Positions 35,626 to 45,208 of a DNA stretch of 64,000 nucleotides are shown piece after piece. The DNA lies in assembly GCA_018056685.1 (NCBI GenBank), contig JAGPFC010000006.1, positions 1 to 64,000 of the forward strand, read 5' to 3'. A program made the position numbers and the translations under genes. Source of the stretch: Smithella sp. (lineage in GTDB: Bacteria > Desulfobacterota > Syntrophia > Syntrophales > Smithellaceae). Numbering within the stretch: the stretch's first letter is position 1; the number at the start of each line of letters is the position of its first letter. Under the pieces are notes generated by a model that was not told the origin of the DNA, did no database searches, and worked only from the letters and a program-made list of their open reading frames with translations.

Positions 35626-36837
35626 ATGAAAATTAAACATATCTTATTCATATTATTAATAATATCTTTGTTGTTCTTGTCGGGTTGTAAAGGACGTGTT
35701 TATACTGTTGTTACAAATCTACCTGACCTCCCGAAGAATTATAATCGAGAGTTGCCCCCGGGAGAACTGGCTTTGAGAAAGATTGTCGATCCCAACCAGA
35801 TACCGGATTACACGCAGGCTTGTGCTGATATAGAAGGACTGCATAGCGCCATTTCCAGAAGCATCAATTACATGACCAAACCATCCAGTGAAAAGTATTT
35901 CCCTTATGGTAACATCACCCATGAACAGGCCTTGAGGAGCCTGAGGGAATTGGAAAAACTTTTTGCGTTGAAGCAGTCTTCCCGGGAAATAAACGCTATC
36001 TTAAAGGAAAAGTTCGATACCTATGTGTCCGTCGGATGCGATGATCGGGGAACTGTATTGTTTACAGGATATTATACGCCGATTTTTGACGGGTCTCCTG
36101 TACGTACAGAACGTTTCCGATACCCTTTATATAAAACACCTGATGATCTGGTCAAAGATGTTGATGGAACGGTTTTAGGACGGAAGGGAGAAGATGGTCA
36201 AATCCAGCAATACCCAAGCAGGGAGGAAATACAAAAGTCAAACGTATTGGCCGGCCATGAACTGGTTTGGCTGGGCGATCCTTTCGAGGTTTACATTGTG
36301 CATGTCCAGGGTTCGGCGAAAATTCGCATGCCGGATGGACTGATCAAAACGGTTGGCTACGCCGCTCATAACGGTTGGGAATACAAGAGTATCAGAAAAA
36401 AAATGATTGTTGACGGGAAACTTACAGAAACGAACATCAACATGAACACCATGATTGATTATTTCAAGATTCATCCTGAAGAAGTCGATACGTATGTGAA
36501 TCAGAATCCCCGTTTTGTTTTCTTCAGATACGAAGAGGGCGAGCCCCGGGGATCGCTTAATGAACCGGTAACGCCATTCAGAACGATTGCGACAGATAAA
36601 ACGATTTATCCCAGGGGAATGTTTGCTTTTGCCGCCGTTGATTTGGAAAAGCCCATCGGTTTTGTCCTTGATCAGGATACCGGAGGTGCTATTCGAGCTG
36701 CAGGGCGTTGTGATGTTTACATGGGAGTCGGTGAAAATGCCGGAGAACTTGCCGGTAAAACCTACCGCGAAGGCCAGCTTTACTATCTGTTCCTGAAACC
36801 TGATGCTAGTCCTGTTCTTCCCGCCGTCAACCAATAA
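35626..36837 (+). CDS. mltA: Membrane-bound lytic murein transglycosylase A
   Basis: A 403-residue lipoprotein that cleaves peptidoglycan glycan strands to 1,6-anhydromuropeptides at the outer membrane. The start at ATG 35626 gives a signal peptide with lipobox LSGC (Cys21). MltA features include FTGYYTPIFDGS, the double-psi barrel segment, and the C-terminal 3D domain with QDTGGAIRAAGRCDVYMGVG, whose Asp residues (in VDLEKPIGFVLDQDTGG and RCDVYMG) are the catalytic/structural 3D set. The length is normal for the family. Confidence 0.92.
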   Translation: MKIKHILFILLIISLLFLSGCKGRVYTVVTNLPDLPKNYNRELPPGELALRKIVDPNQIPDYTQACADIEGLHSAISRSINYMTKPSSEKYFPYGNITHEQALRSLRELEKLFALKQSSREINAILKEKFDTYVSVGCDDRGTVLFTGYYTPIFDGSPVRTERFRYPLYKTPDDLVKDVDGTVLGRKGEDGQIQQYPSREEIQKSNVLAGHELVWLGDPFEVYIVHVQGSAKIRMPDGLIKTVGYAAHNGWEYKSIRKKMIVDGKLTETNINMNTMIDYFKIHPEEVDTYVNQNPRFVFFRYEEGEPRGSLNEPVTPFRTIATDKTIYPRGMFAFAAVDLEKPIGFVLDQDTGGAIRAAGRCDVYMGVGENAGELAGKTYREGQLYYLFLKPDASPVLPAVNQ

Positions 36838-36960
36838 AGTCGATGATACATTCGAATAAAGTTTCATACGTCGAAACAAATTATTTGCATTCTGAGGCGG
36901 TCTGAGTTCTTCGGACAGAGAACAGGAATTTATAAGTGTAAAACTGCTCAAGGTTGATGT

Positions 36961-37395
36961 TCATGCCGCAGCCTGTTTCTGCGCCAGTGAGCCGAAGTAA
37001 ACCATACTTGGCGTCTTTTTGTCAAAGTTGTGATGCCACCTTTTTTCATTGTAAAATTTAAAGTACAGAGAAAGATCTCTTTTTACTTCCGTCATCGAAC
37101 CATAGGATTTGAGATAGACATCCTCATACTTCACGCTTTTCCAAAGTCGTTCAATAAAAACGTTGTCCATCTAGCGGTCTTTGCCATCCATGCTGATGGC
37201 AATCTTGTTCGATTGCAGGGTATCGGTAAATACTTCTGCTGTGAACTGAGAGCCTTGATCCGTGTTAAAGATTTCGGGACAGCCATAGTTGGCCATGGCT
37301 TCTTCCAAGGCATCTACGCAAAATGAACTGTCCAAGGTATTCGAGGGAATTCTGGAATCCTGGGGACAGTATAACTTTTTGTTGCTTCTTCGCAT
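36961..37395 (-). pseudogene. Truncated IS3-family transposase (OrfB C-terminus) with in-frame stop
   Basis: Integrase-core remnant. Upstream on the minus strand is SNTLDSSFCVDALEEA and IFNTDQGSQFTAEVF (DDE region), then a TAG at 37171-37173, then MDNVFIERLWKSVKYEDVYL to the end. Family members usually read through this point with Trp (TGG), so a single G-to-A change explains the stop. The N-terminal half is missing. A sequence resembling an IS end (CTGTCCCCAGGATTCCAG on the minus strand near 37355) is joined directly to the C-terminal half. It is an immobile relic at the left edge of the island. Confidence 0.88.
37364..37384. repeat. Direct repeat, left copy
   Basis: GGACAGTATAACTTTTTGTT plus a final G. 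It matches 41684-41704 at 18 of 21 positions in the same orientation and brackets the three-gene island together with that copy. Confidence 0.5.
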
Positions 37396-37448
37396 GGTTT
37401 TCTATACCTTACATCATCGTGTAACTAAAACGTTGGGACAGTAGTGAT

Positions 37449-38381
37449 ATGCGATATTTTCCGAATTCCACGGCCAAATATCACCAGCATGATTTGACGT
37501 CTTTGGGCGGGGAGCTTACGGTCTGCAAAGCTCTGGAGCCACCGGAAAGCCCCTGCCGTAAGGCTCTTGTATCGCCTTTGACTTTCGGACAGCACCTCTA
37601 TCATTTTCTCAATAAATTATTTCCCATGGCTGACGTCAAAAACGTTGTGGAAATCGGCGGCGGCATGGGGTATCTGATGCGTGGTTTACTGATCCTCGAT
37701 CCAGGCATACTCGCCAAAATGATAGATATCCCCCCTTTCCTTTTGAAGCGACAGAAAGAAACGCTGAAATCTTTTCAGGCTGATTATGAACTGAACAACA
37801 TTTTCACAATTAATCCGCAAACACTTTCATTCTTTGATCTTACCGTCCTCAATAAAAACATCGGCGATTTCCCCGCCTTGGTTGTTGATCAAGGCAAAAA
37901 AGGCAGCGATAGCCCATCGGAATACTTTCGCGAAAAACTGGAACATTTCTGCCGGACATACGATTTGCCGGCTGATAAAGGCAAAAACGTCAATATCGGC
38001 GCAATGGAAGTGATCGAAAAATTGTACCTTACTGGAATAAAATACACTTACCTCAGCGAACATAGCTGCGAAACCGCTGTGCCGGATGAAATAAAACTTT
38101 ATCTGCGTTTCGAGTCTGCAGGCGTTCCCGAAGAAATAACTCTGAAAGGCCATCAGGAATTCACCATCATATTTTCCTACTTGCGGAAAATCGCGCGCAG
38201 GCTGAATTACCAAACCATCCGCGGCTCTTTTGCCGATTTTCTAACCCTTCGGATGAACGATAAAATAAAGATGGCGCTGAGCCTGACAACGCCGATAAAC
38301 GACGAGCAGGAAATCATCCGGCAGTTTGTGCATGATGTGTACAAATACAAATATTTAATTCTCATCAGGGGGAGGCATTGA
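37449..38381 (+). CDS. SAM-dependent methyltransferase-like protein
   Basis: A 310-residue protein with VVEIGGGMGYLMRGLL near residue 66, matching motif I (the SAM-binding glycine loop) of class I methyltransferases. LTVLNKNIGDFPALVVDQGK follows in the expected Rossmann order. The substrate domain is not recognised; the C-terminal part is helical with many charged residues. Its TGA directly abuts the TTG start of the DUF2845-like gene, and the three genes to 40534 overlap or touch, so they should act together. The downstream glycosyltransferase suggests modification of a surface glycan, but this is inference. Confidence 0.65.
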   Translation: MRYFPNSTAKYHQHDLTSLGGELTVCKALEPPESPCRKALVSPLTFGQHLYHFLNKLFPMADVKNVVEIGGGMGYLMRGLLILDPGILAKMIDIPPFLLKRQKETLKSFQADYELNNIFTINPQTLSFFDLTVLNKNIGDFPALVVDQGKKGSDSPSEYFREKLEHFCRTYDLPADKGKNVNIGAMEVIEKLYLTGIKYTYLSEHSCETAVPDEIKLYLRFESAGVPEEITLKGHQEFTIIFSYLRKIARRLNYQTIRGSFADFLTLRMNDKIKMALSLTTPINDEQEIIRQFVHDVYKYKYLILIRGRH

Positions 38382-38732
38382 TTGAAAAGGAACATCGCGC
38401 TTTCAATATTTGCAGTATTTCTGATTTCGGGATTTTTAATCGACAACGCGTTCGCTTTTCGCTGCGGAAACGGACTGGTGAACACAGGCGACATCAAATC
38501 CAAAGTGCGTATGACCGGCGTCAACCCTACATCCAAGGAAACCCGTTGCAAAAACAAACTGACCGCAACAACCAAATTCGGAAAAATAAAATGCGATGAG
38601 AAAGTTGAAGTCTGGTATGACAACTGCGGAGATATTGATTTTGTTTACACCCTATCCTTTGACAGCAACTTCCTGACTGCCGAAGACACCGAAGGCCGCG
38701 GCAGAGAAAAATCGGACGGCAAGGAAAAATGA
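38382..38732 (+). CDS. Exported DUF2845-like protein
   Basis: A 116-residue protein with a signal peptide (residues 1 to about 25, ending AFA), then FRCGNGLVNTGDIKSKV, which matches the FRCGxxLVxxGD opening of DUF2845, and WYDNCGDIDFVYTLSF near the C-terminus. It starts with TTG at 38382, preceded by GGGGGAGG and immediately after the methyltransferase stop. The end overlaps the glycosyltransferase ATG by 4 bases (ATGA). Six cysteines suggest disulfides. The function of the family is not established. Confidence 0.7.
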   Translation: MKRNIALSIFAVFLISGFLIDNAFAFRCGNGLVNTGDIKSKVRMTGVNPTSKETRCKNKLTATTKFGKIKCDEKVEVWYDNCGDIDFVYTLSFDSNFLTAEDTEGRGREKSDGKEK

Positions 38733-40534
38733 TCAAACGCGAAAAGTCGAAAATAAACACCGGATTGAAGGGATATTATAAAGGGTGTGGTTGTCCCCTA
38801 TTCCCCTGGCAATGCCAACTACAAAATCCAAACGAAGGGGATGGGCCCGATACTGTTGAAGCTGACGAAGAACACTTTAAATTTTTAAAACAGATAAGTT
38901 ATTCCGACTTTAAAAATTATTTCAATGAAAATACAGAGCATTGCGAAAGGACCTACAAAATTTCTATCTGCAAGGGCTATAAGAAAACGGCATCTTGCAT
39001 ATTCATGTATTTATTGGAAATGCATAGAGAAAAAAAGTCCTTTCATAATTTTATGGAGCTTATCAAAGAGGAAGTTATCGGTTCTAAAGATATTCCTTTA
39101 AATGATCGTGTATGGGAAGAAATATTTTCAGATCAATCCAAATCGAGGGGAAAACCGACTCTTTTATTCTATACAAATTTCTGGATCATCGGAGGATTGG
39201 AAAGAGTATTAAGTACCTTATTTGAAGAATTAAGTAAGAAATATGATATTATTTTTGTTTCCAACCACCACAAGGAACGTCAAGCCTTTGAAATTCCTTC
39301 AGTTGTGAAACATATTTTAATTGATGAAACATTGGAAGAAAAATTACCCTTTAGTCTTCTCTTACTCAACCTGCTTTTCAAGGTTAATATTTTTATAGGA
39401 AATTCAAATTTCGTTTATACTTTCTTGGATACTTATTTATTATTGAAGGATTGGGGAGTAAAAACAGTAGCCGTAAATCATGGTTATTATTTCCTTCCCT
39501 ACTGGACCCCGTACTTGTATCCTGTCATTACGAAAAGAAATCAGATTTATGGAATGATCTCAGCAGTGATCTGGCTGACTAAGTTTGGCGGAGGGATTTA
39601 TAAAAATTCATTCAACAACGGCGTGGTTATCCCCAATTTATTATCATTTGATACAACCGAGACTGTTTCAATCAATAAAGTTCATAATACCATCTTATGT
39701 GTTGGAAGATTCGACGATAAAATCAAACGTCTGGACTTGATTTTCCGGGTATTTAAGAAAGTTTTAATAAAAAATCCAAATGCTAAACTTTGTATTGTTG
39801 GAACGTATAATTTAGATCAAATCTTTCCTCAGAACGATGGGAAGACATTACGTCAATTATTAGATGAGTTGCAGATTCCCCCCCATGCAATCCAATGGAA
39901 AGGTGAACAGCAACAGGTCGAAAAATATTATAAGAATTCCAACTTACTAATGATGACATCGGATAACGAGGGATTCGGCATGGTACTGCTAGAGGCCGGT
40001 TATTTTAAATTGCCATGCGTGCTGTTTGAAATAAAAGGTGTTGAAGACATAATTATAAACAATGAGAATGGTTATATTATCGCAAAAGATAATTTAGATG
40101 AAATGGCCGATAAAATTTTGTTTTTATTATCCAATGAAGACATCGCAGCAAGAATGGGACGGGCTGCCCATCTTCTGGCAAAAAGATTTGATAAAAAGAT
40201 TATCAGTGCCAAATGGGACTCTCTATTTGAGATATTGCTGGGCAGCGATGATCAGGATGAAATCAATAAGAAACTATCTGAAGAATTTCCACTCTGTATT
40301 GAAAATCCTGAAGAATTCATAAAGAATGTGATTAATGAATATGAACGAAATATAACAAAAGTTATAGATACATATTCGCTGGTAAAAAAAACAGAACTCT
40401 CATTTTATCAATCTGCTATCGAGGAGATATACAACAGTACATCATGGAGAATTACAAAACCGTTCAGATTGTTAAAAAAAATTCTTATGTCGATTGTGAA
40501 CGGTCTTTTCAAAATGAGCCAATTGCGGTCGTGA
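38729..40534 (+). CDS. Glycosyltransferase family 4 protein, AT-rich
   Basis: A 601-residue enzyme. Residues about 145-510 form a GT-B fold: TLLFYTNFWIIGGLERVLST in the first domain, ILCVGRFDDKIKRLDLIF at the start of the second, and SDNEGFGMVLLEAG (the EX7E nucleotide-sugar motif, near residue 414). The first 130 residues are unrecognised and Cys-containing (GCGCPLFPWQCQ). The tail has TSWRITKPFRLLKKI, seen at the end of many cell-surface glycan glycosyltransferases. The gene is visibly more AT-rich than its neighbours and uses A/T-ending codons, suggesting horizontal acquisition. It overlaps the preceding gene by 4 bases. Confidence 0.85.
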   Translation: MIKREKSKINTGLKGYYKGCGCPLFPWQCQLQNPNEGDGPDTVEADEEHFKFLKQISYSDFKNYFNENTEHCERTYKISICKGYKKTASCIFMYLLEMHREKKSFHNFMELIKEEVIGSKDIPLNDRVWEEIFSDQSKSRGKPTLLFYTNFWIIGGLERVLSTLFEELSKKYDIIFVSNHHKERQAFEIPSVVKHILIDETLEEKLPFSLLLLNLLFKVNIFIGNSNFVYTFLDTYLLLKDWGVKTVAVNHGYYFLPYWTPYLYPVITKRNQIYGMISAVIWLTKFGGGIYKNSFNNGVVIPNLLSFDTTETVSINKVHNTILCVGRFDDKIKRLDLIFRVFKKVLIKNPNAKLCIVGTYNLDQIFPQNDGKTLRQLLDELQIPPHAIQWKGEQQQVEKYYKNSNLLMMTSDNEGFGMVLLEAGYFKLPCVLFEIKGVEDIIINNENGYIIAKDNLDEMADKILFLLSNEDIAARMGRAAHLLAKRFDKKIISAKWDSLFEILLGSDDQDEINKKLSEEFPLCIENPEEFIKNVINEYERNITKVIDTYSLVKKTELSFYQSAIEEIYNSTSWRITKPFRLLKKILMSIVNGLFKMSQLRS

Positions 40535-40739
40535 AAAGTGTTCCACCTGATTCTTCATTTATATTTACTCATGTTTCATTGTCAGCAATTATTATTAGAA
40601 GGAATTCTATTCCGGAAGTGACGAATGGATGTTCTTAGGGGGAATCCGCAGTTTTAACAACAGTCCCCATTCCTTTAAGTCCAAATGATTTACCGGTAAC
40701 CATGATCATTTCAGGAAAATCGCCGGACTTATTTCACTG
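40535..40739. other. Gap between glycosyltransferase and IS91 remnant
   Basis: No gene supported. The minus strand around 40660-40725 encodes SPDFPEMIMVTGKSFGLKG without a start or stable frame. It is probably unrelated leftover or a decayed continuation of the mobile-element sequence. Confidence 0.3.
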
Positions 40740-41535
40740 ACGCAATGGGTGATCCCATTTTTTTTCCGCACAGAGCATGGCAACCATCTCTTTTGTTATC
40801 TTTCCCCTGTTCAGAAGCATCTTGAATACCTTGTGCCGGAAGATGGCCTCCAGCTTTTTGAATTCCAGTGGCGGGGCGACGCGAAACATGCCTTTGTCTC
40901 CGTAAAAGCAGCCGTCGGTTACGAGAATGTGGCGGTGCGGATTGAATCCAAGGCCCCGATGAACGGGATAGTTCGTTTACGAATCTTCTTTTAGAGAAGA
41001 TTCTAACTCACTAAAGTCGCCGAAGGTCTGGATGGCGATGACCGCGCCGGGGATGGGATAGCTTTTCGGGAACGATCTGCTGCATGAAAACTTTCAGGGC
41101 TTTCCAGGCGCAACGGCTCAAGTTGGCAAGAAGCTTTCGGTCATAGAGAAAATACCGGCGGAGGATTTTCGGGATGCTGAAGATGAAGTGGCGGTGAGGC
41201 ACTTTTTTGAGGACATCCGTGCAGAGCCACTCCCCGAATTCCACCACGCGCTTCTGATGGCATGACGGGCAGAAGTGCCGCCTTTTGCACGAAAACTCCA
41301 GCAGGTATTCGTGCCCGCAGTCTTTGTATTTCACCCGAGCAAAGCCGTGGCGCAGATCGCCGCAGTCAAGATAACGGTAGATGACCTGTTCGAGATAAGG
41401 CCGCCAGAATCCGTACTGCTTGGAAAAATGTTCATCATAGGATTGAACGAAGGTTTTGAAATAGTCCTCGACACAATGATAATAATCCGAATCCTGCGGA
41501 TGGCGCGGGTGGTATGAGGCTGCCGGCAATGCCAT
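40740..41535 (-). pseudogene. IS91-family transposase remnant, frameshifted
   Basis: The first part (41535-41011) encodes the N-terminal zinc-binding region with CGHEYLLEFSCKRRHFCPSC and HQKRVVEFGEWLCTDVLKKV, typical of IS91/ISCR transposases. Near 41055 the frame is lost. The alternative frame reads GAVIAIQTFGDFS, and further left FNPHRHILVTDGCFYGDKG, both expected parts of the same protein. The catalytic HUH/Tyr region beyond is absent. At least one frameshift and a small deletion make it inactive. It marks the right edge of the island. Confidence 0.85.
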
Positions 41536-41683
41536 ATCGTCCTCACTGGAGATGAAATGAACTGTGAAGGAATGATTTATAGCAGGGCGAACGTCCTATT
41601 ATCAAGAGGGGAAAATAAGGCAAAATCGATTTATCACCAGAATCGTCGGCAGATCTTTTGCAGCAGTGCTGCCAATTTAATCG

Positions 41684-41704
41684 AGACAGTATAATTTATT
41701 GTTG
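41684..41704. repeat. Direct repeat, right copy
   Basis: AGACAGTATAATTTATTGTT plus G, 18 of 21 identical to 37364-37384 and in the same orientation. It sits between the IS91 remnant and the protease gene, about 4.3 kb from the left copy. Confidence 0.5.
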
Positions 41705-41758
41705 ACCGTGGGACGTGATTGTGTAATTTACAGCCAATCTTTTTTATAAGGATTTTTG

Positions 41759-43021
41759 ATGGAGAAATCACTTTTAATTATTTTTTTAATTTTATTTCTC
41801 GGCCGGATATTCTGGCGATTTTTTTTACAGCAAATCAACATCAGGCATTTGCGCGAGCAGGGGAAAGTTATTCCGCCGGTTTTCTATGGTGTCATTGATG
41901 AAGCGACTCTTGCCAAAATGGTGGACTATACCTATGACAATTCGCGTCTGGAGACCAAAGAAGATTTGACAGAGGATATTCTGGAGCTGGCCATCGTGTT
42001 TCTTCTTTTGCCGGTGCTAGTCGGAATCATTGCTGGCTTGCAATATCACATAATCTGGCAGGCACTGATTTTTTTCGGAATCCTGGCTCTCATCGGCGGT
42101 GTTGTGGGAATGCCCTTTGATATTTACCACACTTTTGTTCTGGAGAAAAAATACGGTTTTTCCACCATCACCTGGAAGCTCTGGTTGACAGATCTACTTA
42201 AATCCGTGATGATTTCCGCCGTCCTGATGGGCATTTTACTGTCCGCTTTTATGGCTTTCATTCTCTATCTGCCGAAAAGCTGGTGGTTCTGGGCCTGGAT
42301 ATTTTTTACCGTGTTTGAAATTCTGCTTTTGTGGCTTTTCCCTGTAGTCATTGCGCCACTCTTTAATAAATATGAACCGATTAAGGATGAAGTCTTAAAA
42401 GAAAAAATTACAGCGCTGCTGGCTAAAGTCGGATTAAAAGCCAAAGGAATTTTTCAAGTTGATGAAGGAAAACGGTCCAAGCATACCAACGCCTATTTTA
42501 CCGGCATCGGCAAAACCAAGCGCATCGTTCTTTTCGATACACTGCTTGCTTCACATTCGCAGGAAGAAATTCTGGCGGTGCTTGCCCATGAAATCGGTCA
42601 CTGGAAAAAGAAGCATATTATGAAGCAGTTGATTTTTATGATTGCCGCTTCCTTTGTCGGGTTTTATCTGGTTTATCTTCTTGTGAACTGGCCTCCGCTC
42701 TATGGTGCGTTTGGTTTGCAACAGACACCGGTTTATGCAGGCCTGCTGATGGTGTCGATTTATTTCAGTTGTATCGGATTTTTCTTCAGCCCTTTGGGCG
42801 CTTTGATTTCACGACGCTACGAACGTGAAGCCGATAAGATGGCCACGGAACTGGTAGGCACATCCGAGCCGATGATTAACGCTCTCAAACGACTGGCCAA
42901 GGATAACCTGTCCAATCTGCACCCCCATCCCTGGTATGTCTGGTTTTATTATTCCCACCCGCCGCTTTTAGAACGAATAGAATATCTCAAGGCAATGGAT
43001 AAAGAAATGAATCATAATTAA
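41759..43021 (+). CDS. M48 family metallopeptidase (Ste24/CAAX prenyl protease-like)
   Basis: A 420-residue membrane zinc protease. AHEIGHWKKKH gives HExxH (His277 and Glu278) and YEREADKMA supplies the third zinc ligand. The arrangement of about seven hydrophobic segments and the conserved VEKKYGFST-like stretch (here LEKKYGFSTITWKLW) match Ste24-type proteases. In bacteria these probably act in membrane protein quality control. ATG 41759 is preferred over the preceding TTG because AAGGA is 7 bases upstream. Confidence 0.92.
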   Translation: MEKSLLIIFLILFLGRIFWRFFLQQINIRHLREQGKVIPPVFYGVIDEATLAKMVDYTYDNSRLETKEDLTEDILELAIVFLLLPVLVGIIAGLQYHIIWQALIFFGILALIGGVVGMPFDIYHTFVLEKKYGFSTITWKLWLTDLLKSVMISAVLMGILLSAFMAFILYLPKSWWFWAWIFFTVFEILLLWLFPVVIAPLFNKYEPIKDEVLKEKITALLAKVGLKAKGIFQVDEGKRSKHTNAYFTGIGKTKRIVLFDTLLASHSQEEILAVLAHEIGHWKKKHIMKQLIFMIAASFVGFYLVYLLVNWPPLYGAFGLQQTPVYAGLLMVSIYFSCIGFFFSPLGALISRRYEREADKMATELVGTSEPMINALKRLAKDNLSNLHPHPWYVWFYYSHPPLLERIEYLKAMDKEMNHN

Positions 43022-43024
43022 CTC

Positions 43025-44314
43025 CTATGCCTTTTCCAGAATATCAATGCCCAGCGACGCCTCCTCGACGCCGACAACTCCGCCGCCATTGATATGCATT
43101 CCAATTTTTGCACCCTTCACCTGACGCTGACCGGCCCGTCCTCGCAGTTGCAGGGCCAACTCATAGACCTGTGCCAGACCGGTGCATCCGACAGGGTGTC
43201 CCCGTGAAATCAGTCCTCCGCTTACATTCGTGGGAAGTTCACCCCCCAGGGATGTGGCTCCGGAAGAGCAGTAAACGCCCGCATGTTCCGGTTTGCAAAA
43301 ACCGGCCTGCGCAGTCTGATATATTTCGCCGAAGGTCGTTGCGTCATGAACTTCGAGTATATCGATATCCACGGGTGTCAGGCCCGCCTGCCGAAAAGCA
43401 ATTTCCGCACCACGACCGGAAATGTCCTGATCATAATCGCCCCGGTCCCTGCCGGAAATTAAAACGGATGCCCGAATAAGCAGAGGATCTTTGATGTCGG
43501 GATGTTCCTTCAAATACTTTTCCGAGCAGACGATAGCGGTTGCGCATCCTTCACCCGTGGGGGCGCACATAGGACGGGTCAAAGGGTAGGTCACGAGTTT
43601 GTCGGCCATGACTTCCTCCCATGTCATATCTTTTTGATACTGGGCCTTGGGGTTCATGGTGCTGTGGTGATGGGTTTTAGCGCAAATTCTGGCCAGTTGT
43701 TCCTGCGTATAACCGTATTTCTTCATACCCTGGATAGCTTTGACGGCGTAGTAATCCATGAAGGGGCTGCGATCTCCGCCGACGGTGGTTTCCTCGAAGG
43801 GGATGCCCAGCAGTTCCGATTTCTGATGCCGCCAATGTTCGATATAAAACTCCTTGCGATCCTGTTCACATCCAGCCCAGAAGGCCGATAAACCCATGAA
43901 AGGAAGGGCTGCTTTGATTTCGGGAAATTTATCCAGATTGTCCAGATCCGGAAACATCTTTTCTATGCCTATGGCCAACCCGACGTCCGACACGCCAGCC
44001 AGAATATGATTAACGGCTTGGTTCAAAGCCGTGGTTGCCGTAGCACAGGCGTTTTCCACGTTCACAATGGGCATCTTCTCGAATTTCAGGCGGCGAAGAA
44101 TGACCTGGCCGCGCACACAGTGCTGGCTGGTCAGCATGCCCTGGACACAACTTCCGTACCAGATGCCCCCGATAGCGTCTTTATCTCCCTCATAGCTGAG
44201 ACCCGCGTCCTCCATCGCTTCGCTTATAGCTGCTGCACACATGGATTCATACGAGCCGGCCATTTTGCTGATCGGAATCATACCCACGCCAATGATGTAA
44301 ACTTTTTCTTTCAT
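43025..44314 (-). CDS. Thiolase-superfamily acyl-CoA acetyltransferase (SCPx-like)
   Basis: A 429-residue thiolase. NVENACATATTALNQAV carries the nucleophilic Cys, ILEVHDATTFGEIYQTAQ contributes the His region, and GGLISRGHPVGCTGLAQVYE is the C-terminal His motif. The usual second active-site Cys motif of biosynthetic thiolases is not evident, as in SCPx-type thiolases of peroxisomal branched-chain oxidation. GGAGG upstream fixes the start at 44314; the longer frame to 44446 lacks support. It follows the SDR gene by 85 bp. It probably catalyses the last step (thiolysis) of a beta-oxidation-like route. Confidence 0.88.
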   Translation of the reverse strand: MKEKVYIIGVGMIPISKMAGSYESMCAAAISEAMEDAGLSYEGDKDAIGGIWYGSCVQGMLTSQHCVRGQVILRRLKFEKMPIVNVENACATATTALNQAVNHILAGVSDVGLAIGIEKMFPDLDNLDKFPEIKAALPFMGLSAFWAGCEQDRKEFYIEHWRHQKSELLGIPFEETTVGGDRSPFMDYYAVKAIQGMKKYGYTQEQLARICAKTHHHSTMNPKAQYQKDMTWEEVMADKLVTYPLTRPMCAPTGEGCATAIVCSEKYLKEHPDIKDPLLIRASVLISGRDRGDYDQDISGRGAEIAFRQAGLTPVDIDILEVHDATTFGEIYQTAQAGFCKPEHAGVYCSSGATSLGGELPTNVSGGLISRGHPVGCTGLAQVYELALQLRGRAGQRQVKGAKIGMHINGGGVVGVEEASLGIDILEKA

Positions 44315-44399
44315 ATTTCTTCCTCCGTGATGAGCAATAAAGGGGATAAATGCATGCCCTTTTTGCCGAAAGGAGATTTTGTTTACCCGCGAACATGAC

Positions 44400-45167
44400 C
44401 TATTTTGGCGCCATGCGCAGCGCCCCATCCAGACGGATGACCTCACCGTTTATATAAGCATTGAGAAAAATCTCCTCCACCAGTCGGGCGAACTCATCCG
44501 GTTCTCCGATTCTTCTGGGAAAAGGAACGGAATTGTTCAGCGCTTTGATCGTTTCCTCCGGCAGCATTGCCAGAAGCGGCGTATTGAAAATTCCCGGAGC
44601 GATAGTGACAACTCGAATCCCCAGACCGGAAAGATCCCGGGCCATTGGCAGCGTCATGCCCACGATAGCTCCTTTGGAGGCGGCATAGGCAGTCTGACCA
44701 ATCTGACCATCAAAAGCCGCTATGCTGGCCACACTGACAATTACGCCTCTTTCTCCTTTTGCATTGGGTTCGTTCGCGCTCATGGCAAAGGCTGCTTTGC
44801 TGGCGACATTAAAAGTGCCCACAAGATTGAGGCGGAGGATTTGTTCAAAGACAGGCAGAGAATGGGGGCCGGTTCTGGAGACCGTGCGTTCAGACCAGCC
44901 GGTACCGGCGGCGTTGACGCAGAAATGAATACCGCCAAAATGTTCTTTAGCCTTGGCAATGCTGTCATTGACGCTGTCTTCGCGGGTCACGTCCGTCAGG
45001 CAGAAAAGGACGCTGTTTCCCAACTCGGCAGCAAGCGCGGTTGCCTTTTCCTGCTGGATATCGAAAATAACCGCATGGCCTCCGGCTTTGACGATTCTCC
45101 TGACAACCGCTGCTCCCAGGCCGGAAGCGCCTCCCGTGATTAACGCCGTGCGATTCGTAATCTCCAT
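44400..45167 (-). CDS. 3-hydroxyacyl-CoA dehydrogenase type II (HSD10-like SDR)
   Basis: A 255-residue short-chain dehydrogenase with ALITGGASGLGAAVVRRIV (NAD-binding TGGASGLG), VNAAG, SVASIAAFDGQ and YAASKGAIVGM (YxxxK). The C-terminal FPRRIGEPDEFARLVEEI and VIRLDGALRMAPK are typical of HSD10/type II 3-hydroxyacyl-CoA dehydrogenases, which oxidise 3-hydroxyacyl-CoA, including 2-methyl-branched ones. AAAGGAGG precedes the start at 45167. It lies between the racemase and thiolase genes. A paralogue is at 61214. Confidence 0.9.
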   Translation of the reverse strand: MEITNRTALITGGASGLGAAVVRRIVKAGGHAVIFDIQQEKATALAAELGNSVLFCLTDVTREDSVNDSIAKAKEHFGGIHFCVNAAGTGWSERTVSRTGPHSLPVFEQILRLNLVGTFNVASKAAFAMSANEPNAKGERGVIVSVASIAAFDGQIGQTAYAASKGAIVGMTLPMARDLSGLGIRVVTIAPGIFNTPLLAMLPEETIKALNNSVPFPRRIGEPDEFARLVEEIFLNAYINGEVIRLDGALRMAPK

Positions 45168-45208
45168 GGCATCCTCCTTTCTTTTCATTATATGATTTCT
45201 TGAATGGA

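Noticed and set aside
37171..37173. TAG in the transposase as pyrrolysine
   Set aside because: A truncated IS relic with a Trp-to-stop change is the simple explanation; no pyl genes were seen.
44379..45143. Plus-strand open frame of about 254 codons opposite the HSD10-like SDR
   Set aside because: The SDR on the minus strand has all catalytic motifs; the antisense frame has none.
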